NCBI RefSeq assembly: GCF_012034245.1
Contig: NZ_JAATEO010000014.1
Location: 1 to 64,000, forward strand
Length of the DNA: 64,000 nucleotides
Reading direction: 5' to 3'
Source of the DNA: Micromonospora thermarum
GTDB lineage: Bacteria; Actinomycetota; Actinomycetes; Mycobacteriales; Micromonosporaceae
Shown piece by piece: positions 13,703-21,992 of the stretch; positions within the stretch are counted from its first letter, which is position 1, and every line of letters begins with the position of its first letter. The translations under genes and the position numbers were made by a program. The notes beneath the pieces are model-generated. The model ran no database searches, had not been told where the DNA came from, and saw only the letters and a program-made list of their open reading frames with translations.

Positions 13703-14734
13703 ATGAGAAGGCTGACCCGTACGGTCGCCGCGGCCTCGATGGCCGCCGCCCTCGCGCTCGTCGCGGCCTGCAGCAGCGGCTCGGACTCCACGGACGACGC
13801 CAAGGGAGGCAACGGCGGCGCCGTGGAGAAGGTGACGTACCTCACGTCGTTCGGCAACTTCGGCCGTGACTCGTACGCCTGGGTCGCGAAGGAGAAGGGC
13901 TTCTTCACCGAGGCCGGCTTCGACGTGGAGATCAAGCCGGGCCAGGGCACCGGCAGCGTCATCCAGACGGTCGTCAGCGGGCAGGCCCAGTTCGGCCCGA
14001 TCGACCTCACCGGCGGTCTGCTCCAGCTCGGCAACGGCGTGGCCAAGGACTTCGTCGCGGTGGCCGCGATCCAGCAGCGCACCATGGCCGCCATCGCCAC
14101 CGTCGAGGGCAAGAACATCGCCTCGCCGAAGGACCTGGAGGGCAAGAAGCTCGCCGACACCCAGGGGTCCGTCGTCCGCAACCTCTTCCCGACGTACGCG
14201 AAGATGGCGGGTGTCGACGCGAGCAAGGTGACCTGGGTCAACGGTGACGCCCAGACGCTGATGGGCACCCTCGCCTCCGGCACCGTCGACGGCATCGGGC
14301 AGTTCGTGGTCGGCCAGCCGACCATCGAGGCGGTGACCAAGAAGAGGGCGGTCCTGCTGCCGTACAGCAACGTGATGCAGGACCTCTACGGCAACGTGCT
14401 GATCACCTCCTCCAAGCTCGCCAAGGAGAACCCGGAGATGGTCAAGCGGTTCACCAACGCCCTGCTCAAGGGCCTGGAGTACGCGCTGGCCAACCCGCAG
14501 GAGGCGGCCGACATCCTGAAGAAGAACGTGCCCGCCGCGAACCCGGCGGCGGCGAAGGCCGAGCTGGAGCTGATGGCCGGCTACGTCCGGTCCAGCAACA
14601 CCGGCACCCAGCTCGGCACGCTGGACAGCGGCCGGGTCGCCAAGAGCATCGCGATCCTCCAGGGCGCCGGTGCGCTCAAGCAGAACATCACGCCCGACCA
14701 GATCATCGACTTCAGCCTCGCGCCGAAGGCCTGA
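13703..14734 (+). CDS. NMT1/THI5-type ABC substrate-binding lipoprotein
   Basis: The 343-residue precursor has a lipoprotein signal: basic start, hydrophobic core, lipobox VAAC with Cys at residue 23. The mature part is a type II periplasmic-binding fold of the NMT1/THI5/SsuA group: VTYLTSFGNFGRDSYAWVAK (about residues 44-63), then KEKGFFTEAGFDVEI, GSVIQTVVSGQAQFGPID, LEGKKLADTQGSV and WVNGDAQTLMGTLASGTVDG. Known members bind sulfonates, nitrate, riboflavin or N-formylaminopyrimidine (ThiY); none can be chosen from sequence. The thiamine operon is 5.7 kb away, but no TPP riboswitch precedes this gene and no TenA or YlmB is nearby, so a thiamine-salvage role is only one option. ATG 13703 follows AAAGGACAAGG. 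Confidence 0.9.
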   Translation: MRRLTRTVAAASMAAALALVAACSSGSDSTDDAKGGNGGAVEKVTYLTSFGNFGRDSYAWVAKEKGFFTEAGFDVEIKPGQGTGSVIQTVVSGQAQFGPIDLTGGLLQLGNGVAKDFVAVAAIQQRTMAAIATVEGKNIASPKDLEGKKLADTQGSVVRNLFPTYAKMAGVDASKVTWVNGDAQTLMGTLASGTVDGIGQFVVGQPTIEAVTKKRAVLLPYSNVMQDLYGNVLITSSKLAKENPEMVKRFTNALLKGLEYALANPQEAADILKKNVPAANPAAAKAELELMAGYVRSSNTGTQLGTLDSGRVAKSIAILQGAGALKQNITPDQIIDFSLAPKA

Positions 14735-14746
14735 TCGCCGACGGTC

Positions 14747-14787
14747 GGGGGTGCGGCCCATGGACGCCGTCCGTGGGCCGCACCCCC
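14747..14787 (+). terminator. Attenuating hairpin between binding-protein and permease genes
   Basis: A perfect 14-bp stem (14747-14760 with 14774-14787) and 13-nt loop lie between the two genes. In ABC operons such hairpins commonly make the binding protein more abundant than the permease. Confidence 0.7.
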
Positions 14788-14827
14788 GCCGCGTGCCGGT
14801 CGTCAGCCGGCAGAACAGGAGGTTCCC

Positions 14828-15700
14828 GTGACCGAGGTGACCGGTACCCGGCCCGAGCGGCGGCCGTCGGAGGAATCCGTCGAGGCATCCCCGACGACCG
14901 TTCCCGCCACACCGCCGGTCGCCGGCCGGTGGCGCGGGACGCGGCCGGCGAACGTCGGCCTGCCGCTGCTCGGGGTGGTGATCGCGCTGGCTTTCTGGTG
15001 GCTGGTCACCTCGGGGCTCGGCCTCGTGCACCCGGTGTCGCTGCCACCGCCGCAGGACGTCTGGGATTCCCTGACCCTGTCCCGCGGCGTGCTGCTGCCG
15101 GCCCTCGGCATCACCACCCTGATGACCGTGCTCGGCTTCCTGATCTCGACGGTCGCGGGGGTGCTGATCGGGATGACCCTGGCCGCCTCCCGGCGCGCCG
15201 AGCGGATGTTCGCCCCGCTGCTCGTGGCGGTCAACGCGGTGCCGAAGATCGCGCTCGGCCCGCTGCTGGTGGTGTCGTTCGGCTGGGGCGAGAAGCCGAT
15301 CCTGACGATGGTGTTCCTGCTCTGCTTCTTCCCGATCGTCCTCTCCACGGCGACCGGCCTCACCACCACCCCGGCGGACCTGGCCGAGCTGGCCCGGTCG
15401 TTGAACGCCTCGTGGTGGCAGTCGTTCAGAAAGGTGCGCTTCCCGGCCGCGCTGCCGCAGGTCTTCGTCGGGTTGAAGGTGGCGATGCCGCTGGCCGCCA
15501 TCGGTGCGGTGATCGGCGAGTTCTACTCGGACAAGCCGGGCCTGGGGTACCAGATCCTGCAGTACAACGGCGTGGGGGACACCGCGACGGCGTGGGCCGC
15601 GATCGTGCTGATCGCCGCGATGAGCATCGCGCTCTACTCGGCGCTCTCCTTCGTCGAGCGCCTCGCCCTGCCCTGGGTACGCGCGACCACGGCCCGGTGA
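14828..15700 (+). CDS. ABC transporter permease (SsuC/ThiX type)
   Basis: The product is 290 residues with a polar N-terminal 45 residues and about six membrane helices. The BPD-transport EAA-type loop is visible as ELARSLNASWWQSFRKVRFPAALPQVFVGLKVA, the contact for the ATPase encoded divergently. The helix GVVIALAFWWLVTSGLGLV and the segment FPIVLSTATGLTTTP fit the sulfonate/pyrimidine permease group. GTG 14828 sits behind ACAGGAGG. With the lipoprotein and ATPase it completes a one-permease, presumably homodimeric importer. Confidence 0.9.
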   Translation: MTEVTGTRPERRPSEESVEASPTTVPATPPVAGRWRGTRPANVGLPLLGVVIALAFWWLVTSGLGLVHPVSLPPPQDVWDSLTLSRGVLLPALGITTLMTVLGFLISTVAGVLIGMTLAASRRAERMFAPLLVAVNAVPKIALGPLLVVSFGWGEKPILTMVFLLCFFPIVLSTATGLTTTPADLAELARSLNASWWQSFRKVRFPAALPQVFVGLKVAMPLAAIGAVIGEFYSDKPGLGYQILQYNGVGDTATAWAAIVLIAAMSIALYSALSFVERLALPWVRATTAR

Positions 15701-15790
15701 GCGCGGGCCGGTGACCGGACGCCGACGGGCCCGGTGAGCCGAGGCCAATCGGCCCGGTGAGCCGGCGCCCACCGGGCCGTACGGCGGCGG

Positions 15791-16972
15791 TCAGCCGGCC
15801 AGGCGCCAGCGGCCGTTGCGCGCGACCAGGGTGGTCAGCGCCTGCGGCATCAGGCCGGAGTGGTTGTCCGGGGTCATCCGGATCGGTCCCGACAGACCGT
15901 CCAGTTGGGACGTCTCCAGCACGTCCCGGATGCCGTCCCGGTTGACCGCGCCGGGCTTCCCACCCGCGCGCAGCGCGGCGTCGGCGATCAACTGGACGGC
16001 GTCAGCGGCGAACGAGGACGAGCCGTGGTAACCGCCGAACCGGGCGGTGTAGTCCTGGAACCACTGCCGCCGTGCGGCCTTCGCCGGCGTGGTGGCGATG
16101 ACGTCGTCGATCACCATGGTCTGCGTGAAGACCAGGGTGGCGCGTTCGGTGGCCCGCGCCGCCTGGCCGAGAAAGAGGTCCCCGGCGGCCGAGGCGTCCA
16201 GGTAGAGCGAGCCGTCGAAGCCGGCCGACTGCGCCGCCACGGCGGCGAGGCTCGCCTGCTCCGGGGGCGTCCAGAGCACCAGGGCGTCGGGGTCGCCGGT
16301 GGTCACCGCGGTGACCTGGCGGGCGACGTCGGTGTCGGTGGCGCGGACCCGCTCCACCCGGCGTACCTTCACGCCGGCCTTGCCGAACTCGCGCTGGAGC
16401 GCCGCGAGCCCCTCCCGGCCGTAGTCGTCGTCGCTGTGCAGCACGCCGACCTCGGTGGCGCCGCCGCGCCGCAGTTCGCCGGTGAGGGCGGCCGCGTTGT
16501 CGGCCGCGTTCGGGGCCAGCTTGAACACGTACCGGCGCTGCCCGACGGGGTTCGTGACGGCGCCGGAGGGGGCCAGCGCGATGGTGGGCACCCGCTTTTC
16601 GTCGATGGTGCGTACGGCGCCGACCGCGCATTCGTTGCAGCCGCCCATGATGATCGCGCTGACCTTGGCGTCGTCACCGAAATCGTTGATGTTCCGCAAC
16701 GATTCGCTCGCGTCGGAGCGATTGTCCTTGATGGTGAGTTCGACGCGCCGGCCGTTCAGCGCGCCCGAGGAGTTCAGTTGCTCGACCTTCAGTTCCAGGG
16801 CTCGCTGGTACGCCTTGCCGACGGCCGCGGAGGCCCCGGAGAGTTCGAGGTCGGCGGCGATGACGATGGGGCTGGTGTCCCGCTCCTCCCCGCCGAACTG
16901 GCAGGCGGTGAGCGTGGTGGCCAGGACGGCCGAGGCGAGTGCCGCGGCGGTCGCGGAGCGGATGGGGCTCAA
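15791..16972 (-). CDS. Leu/Ile/Val-type (type I) ABC substrate-binding lipoprotein, orphan
   Basis: The start is taken as TTG 16972 because GGAGG lies 6-7 bases before it and a lipoprotein signal begins exactly there (SPIRSATAAALASAVLATT, lipobox LTAC, Cys 24); the frame is open further upstream without support. The mature protein (393 residues in all) is a type I periplasmic-binding fold of the LivJ class: VIAADLELSGASAAVGKAYQ, LKVEQLNSSGALNGRRVEL, GGCNECAVGAVRTIDEKRVP, GVLHSDDDYGREGLAALQRE. No LivHMGF transporter genes are adjacent. Divergence from a conservon suggests it may instead present a ligand to the sensor kinase; this is inference. Confidence 0.87.
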   Translation of the reverse strand: MSPIRSATAAALASAVLATTLTACQFGGEERDTSPIVIAADLELSGASAAVGKAYQRALELKVEQLNSSGALNGRRVELTIKDNRSDASESLRNINDFGDDAKVSAIIMGGCNECAVGAVRTIDEKRVPTIALAPSGAVTNPVGQRRYVFKLAPNAADNAAALTGELRRGGATEVGVLHSDDDYGREGLAALQREFGKAGVKVRRVERVRATDTDVARQVTAVTTGDPDALVLWTPPEQASLAAVAAQSAGFDGSLYLDASAAGDLFLGQAARATERATLVFTQTMVIDDVIATTPAKAARRQWFQDYTARFGGYHGSSSFAADAVQLIADAALRAGGKPGAVNRDGIRDVLETSQLDGLSGPIRMTPDNHSGLMPQALTTLVARNGRWRLAG

Positions 16973-17418
16973 CGTTGTCCTCCAGGTGGACGTGGGCGCG
17001 GCCCGGGCACCGCCGGAATCGACCGTCCGTTCGTCAGGGACGGAACTGTTCTGCCGTACGGTGAGCGCGAAAGCCTGCAAAACCTTGCCAATGTCGGGCG
17101 CTGCGGTCAAGCGGGCAGTGGGGAGGCTTTTCGGGACGCCGATCCCACATGTTGAGGTAACACAAAGTTTGCAAACGCTCACCGATCCGGCACGGCTCGC
17201 AACTCGCCGTCAACAATGCCTGTTCAGAGCGTCGGGGAGTGGCCCGGATCGGGGGGTCGCCACGGCCTGTTCGGTGCCGTCCGACCGTTTCCTGCCCCAC
17301 TGCGGCTTCCCAAACAAGATCCCGTCTGATGAAATCGCGGCCGTGCCGCGCGTGGGCTCTCCGCTGCACCAGGCACGGGTCGGCGGTCAGGCGTGGAGGA
17401 AACAACGGAGGCGATGTC
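16973..17418. other. Divergent regulatory region upstream of the conservon
   Basis: A 446-bp gene-free stretch, less GC-rich than its surroundings. It contains a perfect 10-bp palindrome GTTTGCAAAC at 17167-17176, a candidate operator, and a related GCAAAA at about 17077. No RNA gene or further reading frame is supported. The conservon ribosome site GGAGG is at 17407-17411. Confidence 0.5.
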
Positions 17419-20400
17419 GTGAGCACCGGACCGACGACCCTGCCCGCAGGCGGCGACCGCGACCAGTCGAGGCGCCGCCGCCTGCCCCGGCTCCGCGACG
17501 CCCGGATCCGGTCCAAGCTGGCGCTGATCCTGGTCGTGCCGGTCGCCGCGGTCATCGCGCTGGCCGCGGTCCGCCTGGTCGCCGTCGGTGCGGACGCGTA
17601 CGACGCCTCCCGCGCCGAGGCGCTCACCGAGCTCTCCGTCGACGTCTCCGCGCTGACCCAGGACCTGCACGCCGAGCGTATGGCCGCGTCCGCCTATCTG
17701 GCGGTGCCCCAGGAGCGCGTCGACGCGTACAACCTGCGGGTGCGCAGCACCGACGAGCGGGTGAAGGCGTACCGGGAGGAGCGCGAGCGCGTCGGCGAGG
17801 CGCCGGCCGCGGTCCGCGACCGCCTGGCCACCATCGACGAGCACCTCGAGACCCTCGACGCGACCCGGCAGCAGGTGCTGGACCGCCGGCAGATGGCCGT
17901 CGCCGAGGCGTCGCTGCGGTACGGGGTCATCCTCACCGACCTGGTCGCGTACGGCGACGGCCTGGCCCAGCTGCCGGGCGAGGAGCGGTTGGCGGACGCC
18001 CGCCGTGCGGTCGCCGCCTTCGCCCGCGCCAAGGCGGCCGTCGCCGAGGAGGAGTCGGTCGTCTACACCGCGCTGAGCGTCGGCCGCATCGACGAGGAGC
18101 AGTTCTCCTCCTTCGTGGCGACCCTGACCAGCCAGCAGGAGGCGCTGCTCGCCTTCTCCCTGGCGGCCGGCCCGACCCAGCGCGCCCTGGTCGACAGCAC
18201 CGTCTCCGGTGACGCGGTCACGCTGGCCGACCGGGTCGCCTCCGACGTCACCCGCTCGGTCGGGCAGCGGCCCCTGGTCGGCGCGCGCGACGCGAGCGCC
18301 GCGATCGGCGCGGTCAACGACCTCATGCGGTGGGCCGAGATCCGGCTCCAGGACGAGCTGCTGGCCCAGGCCGAGCAGGCTCGCGCGGACGTCCTCCGGC
18401 AGGCCGTGGTCGAGTCGCTCCTGGTGCTCCTCACGCTCCTCATCGCGGTCACCCTCGCCGTGGTGCTGGCGCGTTCGCTGAACCACTCGCTGCACCGGCT
18501 GCGTGAGGGTGCCCTCGCGGTGGCCAACCACGACCTGCCGGAAGCGGTGCGCCGGCTCCAGAGCATGGAGACCGTGGGCGACGGCGGTGTCGACGAGATC
18601 GTCCAGCAGGTACGCGACCCGATCCGGCTCGCCAACCGCGACGAGGTCGGCCAGGTCGCGCTCGCCTTCAACGTGGTGCACCGGGAGGCCGTCCGGGTCG
18701 CCGCCGAGCAGGCCGCCCTGCGGACGAGCGTCTCGGCGATGTTCCTCAACCTGGCCCGCCGCAGCCAGACGCTGGTCGACCGGATGATCGGCGAACTGGA
18801 CGCGATCGAGCGCGGCGAGGAGGACCCGAAGCGGCTGGCGCGGCTCTTCGAGCTGGACCACCTGGCCACCCGGATGCGCCGCAACGACGAGAACCTGCTG
18901 GTCCTCGCGGGCGCCGACTCGGCCGTACCGCGCCGGGAGGACGCCCTGCTGGTGGACGTGCTGCGCGCCGCCCAGTCCGAGGTGGAGCTGTACAACCGGA
19001 TCGAGTTCGGCACGGTCGACACCGACGTCTCGGTGGCCGCCCACGCGGTCAACGACGTCGTCCGGCTGGTCGCCGAACTGCTCGACAACGCCACCCGGTT
19101 CTCCCCGCCGAACACGACGGTGGTCGCCGACGCACGGCGGATCCGCGACTACGTGCTGATCCAGGTCGAGGACCGCGGCCTCGGCCTGTCCGACGAGCAA
19201 CTGGACTCGCTCAACCGGCGGCTCGCCGAGCCGCCGACCGTCGACGTCGCGGCGTTCCGGCTGATGGGCCTGGCCGTGGTGAGCCGGCTCGCCGCCCGCT
19301 ACGGCATCCGCGTCGAGCTGCGCCGCAACGTCGAGGGCGGCACCGTCGCGCAGGTGACCCTGCCGACGGCCACGGTGGTCCTGCCCACCCGTGGACGGGA
19401 GTCGATCGCCCGGCCGCGCCAGCCGCTCGCCGTGGAGCAGACGCCGCTCACCCCGGTCGGCCTCGGCGAACCGCTGGCCGGCGCGACGCGGACCGCCACC
19501 CTCCCGGACCCGTGGCGCACCGACCAGGCGCCGCCGGCACCGTGGCAGGCGCCGGAGCAGGCTCGCGACACCACGTCCCCGGTGCAGGGGGGCGGCCGGA
19601 CCGGGGCGCAACCCACGGTCGCCCCGGTGCAACCCGCGTTCGCCGGTGGCCTCTCGACGGGTGCGTCGACCGCCGCGTACGCGACGCTGGACCCGCTGCC
19701 CCGGCGCTCCGCCGCCGATGCCCCCGCCGCGACCGCCACGGGCGCCTTCCCCACCGTCGGTACTGCTGCCGCGACGGGCACCGCCTCCGGCGCCGCGCCG
19801 ACGGGTGGGGGCGGTTTCGGCGGTGGGCTCGGTGCCGGGCTGGCGGCCACCGCGTCGCTGGCACCGACCCCGCCGATCACGCCACCGGTCGACCTGCCGG
19901 CGGAGGCACCGATCTTCCGGGAGATGGAGGCGGTCTGGTTCCGGTCGCACGGTGACGACGCCACCGCCATCTTCGCCCGGCCGGACTTCGGTTCGCCGGC
20001 CGCGCCGGCCCGGGACCGTCCGGCGGGGGACCGCCCGGCGGCGGAGGCATCGGCCCGGCCGACGCTGCCCACCCGGGTTCCCGGCACGTTGGCCGCGCCG
20101 CCGTCGTACACGCCGCCGGCCGCGACGACCGGTCAGCCGCCCGCCGCCGCGACGGCGGCCACGGAGACGGCCGCGGCGGCGCCGGCGGCCGACGCGGACG
20201 CGTGGCGCACCGCGGCCGACGACGGCTGGACCCGGGCCAGCCGGGCCGCCGAGCCGGCCGTCGACGCCACCACCCGCTCCGGCCTGCCGAAGCGGGTACC
20301 GCAGGCGCAGCTCGTTCCCGGCGGCATCGAGCCGCGGGGCGCGCAGGAGCGCACCCGGCGGACGCCGGACGACGTACGTGGTCTCCTGTCGGCCTACCAC

Positions 20401-20472
20401 CGCGGTGTGCAGCGCGGGCGGGCGGCCGGCACGGATCCGAACAGCACCTCTACCAAGGAGACGAGCCGATGA
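17419..20472 (+). CDS. cvnA: Conservon sensor histidine kinase (NIT domain, CvnA type)
   Basis: A large membrane sensor kinase of 1017 residues. A membrane helix (LALILVVPVAAVIALAAVRL) near residue 35 is followed by an extracellular NIT (nitrate/nitrite-sensing-like) helical domain to about residue 330. Then come a second helix (LLVLLTLLIAVTLAVVLA), HAMP-like sequence, the phosphoacceptor region FELDHLATRMRRNDENLLV (His near residue 480) and an HATPase domain (LVAELLDNATRFSPP, VEDRGLGLSDEQL). Residues about 660-1017 are disordered Pro/Ala/Thr sequence. GTG 17419 sits 7 bases after GGAGG. In Streptomyces, CvnA works with B, C and D as a membrane complex resembling a eukaryotic G-protein system. 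No response regulator gene is adjacent. The stop overlaps the next gene (ATGA). Confidence 0.93.
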   Translation: MSTGPTTLPAGGDRDQSRRRRLPRLRDARIRSKLALILVVPVAAVIALAAVRLVAVGADAYDASRAEALTELSVDVSALTQDLHAERMAASAYLAVPQERVDAYNLRVRSTDERVKAYREERERVGEAPAAVRDRLATIDEHLETLDATRQQVLDRRQMAVAEASLRYGVILTDLVAYGDGLAQLPGEERLADARRAVAAFARAKAAVAEEESVVYTALSVGRIDEEQFSSFVATLTSQQEALLAFSLAAGPTQRALVDSTVSGDAVTLADRVASDVTRSVGQRPLVGARDASAAIGAVNDLMRWAEIRLQDELLAQAEQARADVLRQAVVESLLVLLTLLIAVTLAVVLARSLNHSLHRLREGALAVANHDLPEAVRRLQSMETVGDGGVDEIVQQVRDPIRLANRDEVGQVALAFNVVHREAVRVAAEQAALRTSVSAMFLNLARRSQTLVDRMIGELDAIERGEEDPKRLARLFELDHLATRMRRNDENLLVLAGADSAVPRREDALLVDVLRAAQSEVELYNRIEFGTVDTDVSVAAHAVNDVVRLVAELLDNATRFSPPNTTVVADARRIRDYVLIQVEDRGLGLSDEQLDSLNRRLAEPPTVDVAAFRLMGLAVVSRLAARYGIRVELRRNVEGGTVAQVTLPTATVVLPTRGRESIARPRQPLAVEQTPLTPVGLGEPLAGATRTATLPDPWRTDQAPPAPWQAPEQARDTTSPVQGGGRTGAQPTVAPVQPAFAGGLSTGASTAAYATLDPLPRRSAADAPAATATGAFPTVGTAAATGTASGAAPTGGGGFGGGLGAGLAATASLAPTPPITPPVDLPAEAPIFREMEAVWFRSHGDDATAIFARPDFGSPAAPARDRPAGDRPAAEASARPTLPTRVPGTLAAPPSYTPPAATTGQPPAAATAATETAAAAPAADADAWRTAADDGWTRASRAAEPAVDATTRSGLPKRVPQAQLVPGGIEPRGAQERTRRTPDDVRGLLSAYHRGVQRGRAAGTDPNSTSTKETSR

Positions 20473-20876
20473 ACAGGCCAGCGGCCATGCAGGACATGGG
20501 TTGGCTGCTCACCAACTTCGCCGACAGCGTGGCGGGCATCGCCCACGTGGTGGCGGTGTCCGCCGACGGGCTGCTGCTCGCCTCCTCCCGGGACCTGCCC
20601 GCGGACCGGGCCGACCAGCTCGCGGCGATCACCTCCGGTGTGGTGAGCCTGACCGAGGGCGCGGCCCGGATGTTCAGCGCCGGCGGTGTGCTCCAGACGG
20701 TCATCGAGATGGACAGCGGCTACCTGTTCCTGATGTCGATCAGCGACGGCTCGTCGATGGCCGTGCTCGCGGCCCGCAGCTGCGACGTCGGCCAGGTGGG
20801 GTATGAGATGGCGCTCCTGGTGGAACGGGTCGGTGCCGCACTGGTGCCGCTGCCCCGGGACGCGGTGCGTTCGTAG
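20469..20876 (+). CDS. cvnB: Roadblock/LC7 protein (CvnB, MglB-like)
   Basis: The 135-residue product is a Roadblock/LC7 fold: MGWLLTNFADSVAGIAHVVAVSADGLLLASSRDLP, then a central helix and TVIEMDSGYLFLMSISDGSSMAVLAARS. Proteins of this family act as GTPase-activating or scaffold partners of small Ras-like GTPases (MglB with MglA). The start ATG 20469 overlaps the kinase stop (ATGA). The GTPase partner is encoded two genes downstream. Confidence 0.93.
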   Translation: MNRPAAMQDMGWLLTNFADSVAGIAHVVAVSADGLLLASSRDLPADRADQLAAITSGVVSLTEGAARMFSAGGVLQTVIEMDSGYLFLMSISDGSSMAVLAARSCDVGQVGYEMALLVERVGAALVPLPRDAVRS

Positions 20877-20967
20877 CCCGGGGACGCGGCGCACAGGCTC
20901 GCGCCGATCTGGGACAGGTGATCCGGTGCCGGAGGGCTCCGGACCGGCAGAGGGGAGGTGACCGCGG

Positions 20968-21333
20968 ATGGATCAGCGGCGTGCGGACCCGCGTGGCGAG
21001 CTGGTACGCCCCTACGCGGTCACCCGGGGCCGGACCGAACCGCGGCAGGACATCGCCCTGGAGGCGGTGCTGTCCGCGAGTGCCACCGCGGTCGCCGAGT
21101 CCCGCTTCGCGGGGCACGACAAGCACCGCATCGCGACGGTCTGCGAGGGCCGGGCGCAGTCGCTGGCGGAGATCGCCGCGTACACCCGGATGCCGCTGGG
21201 CGTCACCCGGGTGCTGGTCGCCGACATGGTGGCCGAGGGCCTGCTGACGCTACACACCGCCGCTCCCGCCGTGGGGTACGAGGAGCGGATGAACCTGCTT
21301 GGAAGGGTGCTAAGTGGACTTCGCGAACTATGA
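20968..21333 (+). CDS. cvnC: DUF742 protein (CvnC)
   Basis: The 121-residue product of the DUF742 family has LVRPYAVTRGRTEP near the N-terminus and a winged-helix-like segment LAEIAAYTRMPLGVTRVLVADMVAEGLL. The family is always found in conservons, and its molecular role is not settled. ATG 20968 follows GGGGAGG. The gene end overlaps the GTPase start by 20 bases. Confidence 0.92.
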   Translation: MDQRRADPRGELVRPYAVTRGRTEPRQDIALEAVLSASATAVAESRFAGHDKHRIATVCEGRAQSLAEIAAYTRMPLGVTRVLVADMVAEGLLTLHTAAPAVGYEERMNLLGRVLSGLREL

Positions 21334-21937
21334 CCCCGCCGGGGCGAGCCGCAGCCGGGAGATCATCTCCGCGAAGATCGTCATCGCGGGCGGTTTCGGC
21401 GTCGGCAAGACGACGCTGGTCGGCGCCATCTCGGAGATCACCCCGTTGACCACCGAGGCGGTCATGACGGCGGCCGGCGTCGGCATCGACGACCCGTCCA
21501 AGGTGCCCGGCAAGGAGACCACGACCGTCGCCATGGACTTCGGCCGGATCACGATGGCGCAGGACCTGATCCTGTACCTGTTCGGCACGCCCGGCCAGAC
21601 CCGGTTCTGGTTCATGTGGGACGAGATCATCCGGGGTGCGGTGGGCGCGGCGGTCCTGGTGGACACCCGCCGCATCACCGACGCGTTCGCCCCGCTGGAC
21701 TACTTCGAGAACCGCAACCTGCCGTACGTGGTGGCGCTCAACAAGTTCGACGGCGCCCCCGAGTACGAGCTGGACGAGGTGCGGGAGGCGCTCGCCATCC
21801 CGGCGGACGTGCCGCTGGTCATGACCGACGCCCGGCGCCGGGACGCCGTCAAGCAGGTGCTGGTGACCGTCGTCGAGCACGCCATGGCGCGCCTGCAGGC
21901 CGAGCACGACCGGGGCCACCCGGCGCCGGTCGGCTGA
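21314..21937 (+). CDS. cvnD: Conservon Ras-like GTPase (CvnD, MglA-like)
   Basis: A small GTPase of 207 residues. G1 loop GGFGVGKT at residues 26-33, a switch II-like FGTPGQTRFWFMW, and the G4 base-recognition motif ALNKFDG are all present, so it should bind and hydrolyse GTP. A DARRRDAVKQVL helix closes the domain. The GTG start at 21314 lies inside the end of cvnC and follows TTGGAAGGGTG. In the family it cycles with the roadblock protein at the membrane. No P450 (CvnE) gene follows, unlike some Streptomyces conservons. Confidence 0.93.
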   Translation: MDFANYDPAGASRSREIISAKIVIAGGFGVGKTTLVGAISEITPLTTEAVMTAAGVGIDDPSKVPGKETTTVAMDFGRITMAQDLILYLFGTPGQTRFWFMWDEIIRGAVGAAVLVDTRRITDAFAPLDYFENRNLPYVVALNKFDGAPEYELDEVREALAIPADVPLVMTDARRRDAVKQVLVTVVEHAMARLQAEHDRGHPAPVG

Positions 21938-21953
21938 CCGCCGGCCGGCGGTC
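21936..21953. terminator. Bidirectional terminator between convergent genes
   Basis: The perfect 18-bp palindrome GACCGCCGGCCGGCGGTC begins at the stop codon of the GTPase gene. It lies in the 55-bp gap to the convergent nnaR end and could end both transcripts. Confidence 0.5.
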
Positions 21954-21992
21954 CCGCGCGGCAGACCCGCGGCGGGCCGCCGGACGGCGCGG

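Noticed and set aside
15701..15790. Tandem repeat of GGCCCGGTGAGCCG-like units
   Set aside because: Two to three loose copies in a short, very GC-rich gap; the similarity is too low to separate from base composition.
17224..20400. A 1058-codon leftward open frame opposite the conservon kinase
   Set aside because: It is composed of Arg/Gly/Val-rich sequence without domains, and the opposite strand encodes an unmistakable histidine kinase.
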